In this document: piece after piece, positions 56,752 to 64,000 of the stretch
Position numbering within the stretch: position 1 is the first letter of the stretch
How the letters are laid out: the number at the start of each line of letters is the position of its first letter
NCBI GenBank assembly: GCA_007449985.2
Contig: VIIQ02000717.1
Coordinates: 20,412 to 84,411 of the forward strand
DNA length: 64,000 bases
Origin: Desmodesmus armatus
Taxonomy: Eukaryota; Chlorophyta; Chlorophyceae; Sphaeropleales; Scenedesmaceae
Direction of reading: 5' to 3'
Made by a program: the position numbers and the translations under genes
The notes under the pieces: generated by a model
Seen by the model: the letters and a program-made list of their open reading frames with translations, nothing else
Told to the model about the DNA's origin: nothing
The model's database searches: none

Positions 56752-59700
56752 GGTCAGAGCTACTGGGGCTCATGGGACAGTGCCAGGAGAGTGACTCAGC
56801 ATTCCACAAGCTGCTGCTGTTCATGTTCCTGCGAGGTGTGAGATGTGCAGGCAGCAGCAGCAGCAGAGGTCAGAACTGCTGGGGCTCATGGGTGCAAGGA
56901 GAGCGACTCTGCATTCCACACGCTGCTGTTGTTCATGTTCCTGCGAGGTGTGAGATGTGAAGGCAGCAGTTGCAAGGGGAGTCAGTAACTACATCCGCAA
57001 GTGATGCATAGTGCTTCCAGATGAAATGCAGTGCTGCTGTTCATGTTCCTGCGAGGTGTGACTTTTGCAGGCAGCAATTGCAACGGGAGGAAAGTCAGTC
57101 ACTGCATCCGTTGGCGATGTATGGTGCTTCCAGGTGATGTACAGTAAATCTGCACCATGGTGGCAAGCAAGCAGCTCTGTCTGACATGCTTCAAGCAACA
57201 TGCAGGGTGCATCAGCTGGCCACAATACATGTCAATGGTGCGCTTGCATCACCCCACCGCACTCCAATAACAGTCACTGTAGCCAACTGGTGTCGCAAAA
57301 AACACCTTTGGGGGCCTGAAGAGCTATTTGTGGGAGCAGTGGCTGTAGCTGAATACCGGAGTGCGGTGCATGAATGTAATTGATCGATGCCGTGGATACA
57401 TTAGCTTGCACAGCACTTTCATCTGTACGTGTGGCCAATCAAAAGGCTTCCGGCCCCCGCCCCCTGTTGCCCAAAAAACAAGACGTGCGCGATCCCAGCG
57501 CAACCCTGGCATAGCCCCAAGTGGTCAACAACAGCGCACATACCTGTGAGGCCCTGAGGAGCTGTAGATGGCAGCAGTGGCTGTAGCAGCCTCATCATCC
57601 AACACAGCAAAGCGGCTGTAGCTGAACACGTGGGTGGGGTGCATGAATGCGCCCCCCATACCATTCACAATGAGGTGCTCGGGGTCCATGAAGGTATGCT
57701 GCTGCTGCTGCCGCTGCGCCTGCATTACTGCTGCCACCTCTGCAGGGGTGGCCCCGACACTGCCACCCCCCAACCGACTCCTGCTACCCACCCCCGTGTA
57801 CTGCTGCTGCTGCTGATAATGATGGGGGTATGGGTGGTGTGGGTGGTGGTGGTAGTGGGCGCCTGTGGCCGCCCCCATTGGGGACTGTAGGTGCCCATTG
57901 TATGGCGCTGCATGGCTGGCAGCAGCAGCAGCAGCGGCTGCCGCAGCGGCTGCAGCATCAGGAGAGAGCCCATCGAAGCTGGATCTGTTGAGCTGGAGCT
58001 TCGGAAGTGTCAAACAAGCCTTCTTCACAGGGCAACTTCCACCCTGAGAGCTGCTGCTGGCGCTCCTGCCACCGCCAATGTGGCCGTTACTGAGGCTGGC
58101 AGGGTGCCTGGCACCACTGCTGCCAGGCTGCTGCTGCTGCTGGCGGCTGTGCATTGCTGCCGCTGCTTCTGCTGCTGCTTCAGGGCCCGAACCACAGCTG
58201 TCAACACCAGATGACGAAGAGGAGCATCATCATCCACTCCCCCGCCATCGCTGCTGCTGCTGCTGCTTACACGGCGGCTGCCACTGCCAGTACCACCGAC
58301 AGGCTTGCCAACCCCATTCTGCTGCTGCTGCTGCTGTAGGGCAGCTTCCGCCATTGGTGTAGCAGCAGCTGATGCTTCGTTCTGCTGCTGCCGGGGTGGT
58401 CCTGCGCTGCTGCTGTGCCGATTGCTGCCATTGCTGTAGCTGTGGCGCATGTAGAAGTGGAGGTCACCTACAGACAACACACACACAGAGTTGGGAGTAC
58501 TACTTCAATGCCGGCGCAGCACAGCACAGCACAGCGCGCCCCGTTCAAAAGAGTTGAAGTCACCCCCAGCCAGCATGTACACAATGTTGTCAATGCGCCA
58601 TCCGAGAAACGGCGCGGCCTGGCGTCCTGCCGCCTGCAGCCCGAATGCAACCCCCTTGAGTGGCCCCCACTCCACAAACCATCCTAATGGTCTCACAAAC
58701 ACCCTTGGCTATACCACAACTGCCGTTCTTTCTCCTCCTTGCCAGGCCCACCCACCTGCCAGGTGCACCCTAGCTCGGCCCCTCAGGTGGCCCCGCACCA
58801 ACTGCCGTAGGTTGCTGCTGCTGCTGCTGGCCCAGAACCACTCCAGCAGCCAGGTTGGCTCGTGTGTGATGATGATGACGTTGTCGTTGGGACCCAACCG
58901 CTGCTCAATCAAGTTGGCAAAGTACCTGCAGCGGCATAGGGCCACGCTGGATGAATACACGGCATATGTTGCTGACTTGAGGAGGAGAGGGGTTTTGAAA
59001 GTGAAAGTGAAGCAGGTGACGACGATAAGAGAATGCGCTCCATGCCGCAGTCTCAGTCCACGTCAGTCCTGAAAGTGACATGCGCTCAAGCTCGCAAATG
59101 CGACAAGGACGTTGTTGGGAGGGGCAGTAGGCCTTCGACAGAAACGCAGCAGGTGCGCCAGCTTGGGAACCGGATGACAGCTGCGCTGGTCAATTGAGGT
59201 GGTGGAAGCTGCTGCTGTCTGTGTTTGGTGGGTGCACAGCCGAGCGCAACAGCTCACCATACATGGAGTGTATGTTGATCATTCAACTACCACTCGCTTG
59301 TAGCATAGCGGACACAGCACCTGACGCTGCCCCTCACCTGTACTGGCACATGTCGATGTCACCAACTAGGGCCAGGTCGAGGCCAAACACCCACCAGCCA
59401 GCAGGCAGACGCAGCGCAAAGTAACTCTTCTCCTGCAGACACACAGCGCGCAGAACAGCACAGCACAGCACAGTCCATCATCATGTGGCAGCACAGTATC
59501 GCCCAGTCAAGGCTTGGCTTCAGGGGCATCACATTACAGGCACACCGCCAGTACAGCGCAATCCTGTTACTGTTACATGGTGCATTGCATAACATTACAG
59601 TGTATTGCATTGCAGCACGGTATAGCCCAGTGAGAATTTGCCTTCCGAGGACAGAGCTCAGGGCCATGTGCATGCTAAGTTAAAGCGCAGAGGCTGTGCA

Positions 59701-62700
59701 TGAAAGTTGGTCTGCCAGGGTCAAGAATGTGTAACCAATGACTAAGGACTAAGGTTGCTGATAGCTGCTGCATGACAATGACTGAGTCCTTACTGAGCCA
59801 TCACCACAAATCTATACATAAGCGCCAGACACGCGCACCACACAACATGCAGACGACTCGGCTAACCAATCACTACGCTTGTAACCTCAATGAATGTCAC
59901 GTTACCGATGTGCGCATTGCGCATCAGACAGAGGAAACCAGAGACACCTGCACTGTCAGGGTTCAAGGCTAGGTTCAAATCAACTGGACGGCTAACAGAA
60001 CAACTGAGGTGCTGGACAGTAGTGAATGCGAAGTCCCCACCTGTGGCAGCAACCACTCTTCCAACCACCCCTTAGCCCTGAACCCTGAATCCAGGTTTCA
60101 ATTGTCTGAACCCACCCCAGGCGCTGAACAGCAGTGCATGTGAAGCCCCACCTGTAACAGCAGCCACCCTCCCAGCCACCCCTAAACCCTGACCGTGATT
60201 CTGATCTTCTGAACCCTACTGAGGTGCTGAATAGCAGGGCATGCGAAGCTCCACCTGTGGCAGCAGCCACCCTCCCAGCCACCCCTAAACCTAAACCCTA
60301 ATTCTGATCTTCTGAACCCTATTGAGGTGCTGAATAGCAGTGCATGCGCAACCCCAGCTGTGGCAGCAGCCACCCTCCCAACCACCCCTAAACCCTAAAT
60401 CATACCTCTAGCAGGCCCTTCTCTTCTAAACCCTATCAAATGTTTGGGCAGCGGTAACAAGTTGGGGCAGCAGTAACAAGCCCACCTGTGGCAGCAGCCA
60501 CCCTCCCAGCCACCCCTTGTGCTGAATCTGCTGGATAAACGTCTCCAGCCCATCAATCCAGTCTGAGGGGCAGCAGCAGCAGCAGCAGCAACATGAGCAA
60601 CAACAAGTGGCATGTCTGAGTGTGGAAGTACTTGGGGTGTGTTGTGTGCGCCAGCCTCCGCTTCAAAGCATGGGCGGCTGTAGGTGTAAGCCCCTGCCTA
60701 ACAGATAGCTTGACGAGTGCGCACTGCACATTTCACGAGATTCTCAAGAAATGGACCAGGCATGAGCACGCCACTTGCCTCTTTTGCGCCACAGTCTACA
60801 CTACTGCTGCATGCAGCCAACTTGCGCAAAACATACCCAAAGCACAGGCGTTGCCGTAGCTGCCGACTGGTGACCGACACCGCTTGCAGAGCACGAGCGA
60901 CTTACCATGGTTGCCTGGGATGGCAAACGCGTTGGGCCCCGAGTACTCCCGCAGAGCAGCCACTGATGCTCCCCTGCTGGCCCTAGGGCTTAGGCCCGCA
61001 GGCAAGGGCCCTAAACCGCCCAGCCTGCTGGGGGGTGCTGGGGGCCCGAAGGAGGGGGGCAGGTCCGGCTTGTGAACCACCAAACGACCTGGCAAGGAGA
61101 GCAGGCAAAAACGGCGGGAAAAGGGGGCAAGAAACTGGCGATATGTGTCATAATGTGACGTGCGTCAACTGCTGTGGGTATGTTTGCAAGTTGGGTTGAG
61201 CTTTGCCAGCCAACCTGCATTCAGAAACGAGAGCACAGGCCGACAGCACAACACGCACACCTCACACGCCCCGGCCGGCATCCCGGCCCGCCCACAGCCG
61301 GAACCCTGCCATCCCAAACCCTAAATCCCAGAGAATCTGGGTGAAGCTTGTACAGCTAAGGAACACAAACTTACCAGGGTGGTAGTGTGGTGGCGGTGGC
61401 ATCGCTTCCTGAAACGGCACAAACAGCCGCTGCTCAAAGGTCCCACTGCCCCCCCCTCCAGTATTGCACCTCGTACCTCGCCCACGACCCGCTCCAGCAT
61501 ACATCCCCAAACCCCCGCACCTAGCCCACAGCACCCCCCCCCCGGCATAAAGCCCACAAACCCTCTTACCAGGGTGGTAATGTGGTGGCGGTGGCATCGC
61601 CTCCTGAAACGGCACAAACAGCCGCTGCTCAAAAGTCTCCCGGCTGGGGTTGGGGTACGCAAGGTCTCCACCAAGCAACAGCACCTCTCCCCTCGGTAAC
61701 TCCAACCGCCCGTCTTGGCAAGCAACACTGGACAGCGCGCCTGCTGCCACACTGCTGCTGCTGCCGCCTTCCTGCTGCTGCTGCAAGCCGTCGCCGCCAG
61801 CTAGGTGACCTTTCTGCGCACTGCTGCTGCTGCTGCTGGTGTCGCAGGGAATGAGGAGCTCTGGTGCGGCTAAGGCACGGGCGACAGCATAGGTGGGGTT
61901 GCCGCCGTCACCAGTATCAGCGATGAAATCCAGCCACAGCTCCTGCAAGATGCACCACCAATTAAAAGGTTGAAAAAGCAGGCAGATATTACATACGCAC
62001 AATTCACTGCATGTAGCGTACTGCAGTACAAAGCACACTGTACTTCCATGTACTGACTGCGCAGTGTTGTCTGCCGCTCCGCCGACGGATGCCCTGCCAT
62101 TGTAGTTGACTGCATGACACTCATTACTGCATGCTTCAGAACATGCCTGCAAACTCATAGGAACGCGGCTCATGAAGTAACACTGTATCAAGAGCACCGT
62201 GCTTACCGATCGGTCTGCACACACATGCCCTTGATGAGTGTGTTGTGTTGTGATTTACTGCACAGCGATAATGTAAGATACAATACAATGCGATACAACA
62301 CGGTGCCTTTCACTGACAGCACGAAGCTTACCGATCGGTCTGCGTACTGCTCAAACGTGAAGCCGTCTCCCTCCTGTGGTGTGCTGTGGATGGGATGCTC
62401 CGCCATAGAGGCAGCAGTGGCGGCCTGCAGGGGAATTCCAGCAATACAGGCAGTAGCGACGATGAGTGGGTGAGCAGATCAGCCGGTGTCAAGCATCAGG
62501 GTACAAGTCGGTTCCAACATGCGATCCTGTCCTCGACTACACAGATAGATCTTTACCACGCAGCCAATTGCAGGAAACAAGAGTGCGTGGGTGGTCGGGG
62601 CCGGCCCATGCACACCTGCATGGTGCACACGTCAAAGCGCCCGAAAAAACCGAAAACAGCAAGGACACTTCAGATGCAGCGGATCGCACCCAAGACTATT

Positions 62701-63174
62701 CCTCAGTAACAGGCCCCGAGCCCCACCCACCCACCCACACCGCCACAAACACACCTGCATGGTGCGCATGCCAAAGCGCCCGAGGAAGAGCAAAGGACAA
62801 ACACCAAGGGGCCTTCAGACGAAGTCAAACACACCTGGGTCAACTCATAGGAAATAACCTTGCACTGCATCCACACACGCACCTGCATGGTCCGCATGTC
62901 AAAGCGCCCAAGGAAGAGCTTGACGCTGATCAGCAGGTCGAACATCGTCTTGAACAGATCAGCAGACGTGCCGCTGTACCACGGCACCATATCTAGAAAC
63001 GGCGGCTGAACAGCAGCATCTGCTGCTGCTGCTGACTCAGCATCCCTGGCAGCAGCAGCAGCAGTGCTGCCTGCACCCCCTGTGGAGGAGGGGGTGGCAG
63101 ATGCCGGGGACCCCCCGCTAGACGCACCCTGCTCCCTGCTGCTGCTGCCAGCGTCTGCTGCTGCCTGGTGTACG

Positions 63175-63212
<38 letters not shown>

Positions 63213-63302
63213 GTGGTTCCAACGATGGCTTGACGGAGGTGTCCCTGTGTGCAGGCTTATCGCAGACCCAAACCGCAGCCAAAGTAAGACCCGGCCTGTC
63301 AC
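54306..63302 (-). CDS. Plant-type calcineurin-like membrane metallophosphoesterase, 5' incomplete, with two frame problems
   Basis: Exons: (63302 or upstream)-62883, 62424-62332, 61942-61570, 61088-60906, 60562-60486, 59432-59338, 58925-58756, 58467-57544, 56695-56285, 56009-55419, 55103-54306; about 1,380 residues. The core matches the large plant metallophosphoesterase family block by block: FLDMVPWYSGTSADLFKT, DFIADTGDGGN, LLLGGDLAYPNPS, IPGNHDWIDGLETF, WWVFGLDLAL, IITHEPTWLLEW, GDLHFYMRHSY, VNGMGGAFMHPTHVFS. Multiple C-terminal membrane segments follow, and then DEAFSALRIANFKG. GDLAY, GNHD, THEP and GDLH supply the dinuclear metal ligands; the substrate is unknown. Long Gln/Ser/Ala insertions separate the blocks. 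Exon 58467-57544 changes frame near 58155, and exon 55103-54306 needs one extra base at the CCC of 54780-54782 to keep the family sequence. The N-terminal membrane part lies upstream. Confidence 0.85.
56753..57065 (-). repeat. Three echoes of phosphoesterase exon 9 start
   Basis: Copies at 56753-56842, 56866-56952 and about 57028-57062 repeat the exon start at 56620-56702 (plus strand: GGGGCTCATGGGGCAGTGCC through CATTCCACACGCTGCTGCTG to TTCATGTTCCTAC). They become shorter and more diverged with distance. The first has CTGCGAGG where the exon has the acceptor CTACAG. Confidence 0.93.
60030..60480 (-). repeat. Tandem array of four echoes of phosphoesterase exon 5 end
   Basis: Units start CTGTGGCAGCAGCCACCCTC (or a close variant) at 60041, 60152, 60255 and 60359, and the true exon end is at 60486. 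Each unit carries about 31 bases of exon end, mostly with the donor, followed by about 75 bases of intron with CCCTAAACCCT(A/G)A and TTCTGATCTTCTGAACCCTA. Spacing is 103-127 bases. The 60359 copy has CAG in place of the donor CAC. Confidence 0.95.
61369..61443 (-). repeat. Echo of phosphoesterase exon 3 end, complete with splice sites
   Basis: A copy of 61566-61642 with about five differences in 75 bases, encoding FEQRLFVPFQEAMPPPPHYH and PG before GTAAGTTT. A CAG acceptor lies immediately upstream in coding direction, so it could be spliced as a cassette exon. Confidence 0.95.
62186..62216 (-). repeat. Echo of phosphoesterase exon 2 end with donor
   Basis: GCTTACCGATCGGTCTGC at 62201-62218 repeats 62326-62343 exactly over about 18 bases, with AGCACCGTG against AGCACGAA upstream. 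The donor AC is kept. It lies 125 bases into the intron. Confidence 0.85.
63160..63230 (-). repeat. (CAG)n tract encoding poly-Gln
   Basis: About ten consecutive CTG triplets on the plus strand give a Gln run just before the conserved FLDMVPWYSG block. It is one of many CAG tracts; others are near 56711-56750, 57707, 58252 and 63383. Confidence 0.85.
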
Positions 63303-63912
63303 TGAAGGCCCCTGGGCCTATCTGAGACGCCCTAGCAAACGGGGAGGTGATCGAGGGTACAGACGGCATAGACAAGTCCTCATTCTGCTGCTGCTGCTGC
63401 TGTTGGGAGAGGTTTGCAGGAGTGTAGTCTTCCTGTTCGTACGGAGATGCTGCATCTCCGGAGTGAATGCTGCTTAAGCTCCTGCTTCGTTGGTGCCTGA
63501 TGGGCTGCGGCCTGCTACTGCTGGCACTGCTGCCGCCGCCACTGCTGCCACTGCCGCCGCCAGCCGCCGCGGCCGCCGCTGCTCCTGCTGCCGCTGCTGC
63601 TGGAAGCTGCGATTTGAACGATGGCTCATTGTGCATGTGCAGCAATGGGGCACGCTGCTTCGGTCCTGCTGCTGCTGCTGCTGCTGCTGGTCCTACCTGC
63701 TGCTGTGCTGTTCTGCTTGCAGGATCCTGTCCCTGCCGCCTGCCCCATCTCCCTGCCTTACCTCCCCGCTGCTGCTGCGGCTGCTGTTGCTGCTTGTGCT
63801 TGCTGCTGCTGTGCCTGACTCCTAGACCAGCGCTGCCTGCTGATCCTGCTGCAGTGCTGGCAAGGCCTGCTGCAGAATACATTGAAGCAGAAGACACTAG
63901 TGAGCACAACAC
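63303..63912 (-). CDS. Probable upstream coding sequence of the phosphoesterase, partial
   Basis: An open frame from 63912 encodes a Ser/Gln/Ala-rich sequence with a basic RPQPIRHQRSRSLSSIHSGD segment and poly-Gln, and looks like a disordered loop. It is in a different frame from the exon that contains FLDMVPWYSG, and the frame overlap at about 63240-63300 has no clear intron. It may be an earlier exon of the same gene or part of one long exon with a frame error. Its own 5' end may lie outside the window. Confidence 0.35.
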
Positions 63913-64000
63913 AACATTGTCTCTGGTGGATATTTCCGTTCATTTGAGTCCCCTTTTGCCTGGGCGCACCATACGAGTCACTTTCCGGCTGCATCTGGCA

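Noticed and set aside
60280..60420. CCCTAAA runs resembling telomere repeats
   Set aside because: They occur singly or doubly inside a roughly 105-base tandem unit in an intron, and scattered elsewhere (48801, 61320); there is no uninterrupted telomeric array.
1..64000. CRISPR array, prophage, or bacterial operon
   Set aside because: No regular short repeats with unique spacers, no phage genes, and every recognised gene but one is split by eukaryotic introns.

Overview
The window looks like nuclear DNA of a green alga (Chlorophyta), most likely of the chlamydomonadalean type. The evidence is short exons with GT-AG introns, exons and introns saturated with CAG/CTG triplets that encode Gln, Ala and Ser runs, TGTAA poly(A) signals after several stops, plant-type gene families, and a nuclear gene for a cyanobacterial/plastid (ycf45-type) ATPase. 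The species is an inference. No tRNA, rRNA, CRISPR array or bacterial operon was seen.

Layout. 1-2715: diverged tandem repeats, no convincing gene. 2716-3762 (-): single-exon type II membrane protein, probably a glycosyltransferase. 4638-5225 (+): stray copy of the last two exons of the next gene. 5540-11165 (+): ycf45/SpoIIIAA-like AAA ATPase with a long N-terminal extension; its intron holds a 5'-truncated LINE. 11725-12013 (+): tentative short secreted protein. 12426-14416 (-): a longer LINE copy with a reverse transcriptase. 14424-19410: gene-poor, with dispersed repeats. 19411-24405 (-): complete 12-exon pyruvate kinase. 25726-28375 (-): leucine-rich-repeat protein. 29249-34047 (+): complete ribosomal protein eS4. 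35309-43203 (+): MRS2/CorA-type magnesium transporter. 45796-47012 (+): unknown acidic protein. 48840-51597 (-): small secreted collagen-like protein. 54306-63302 and beyond (-): plant-type calcineurin-like membrane metallophosphoesterase, 5' end not resolved.

The genes are ordinary, unrelated nuclear neighbours and do not form a pathway. What links them is a structural habit. In six multi-exon genes the introns carry diverged second, third or fifth copies of the adjacent exon edge, usually including the splice site ('exon echoes' below). I count more than fifteen, at exons of eS4, pyruvate kinase, the LRR gene, MRS2, the collagen-like gene and the phosphoesterase. This is the most unusual signal in the window. 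Exon coordinates given for the recognised genes were checked for splice dinucleotides and reading phase by hand; places where phase does not close are stated.
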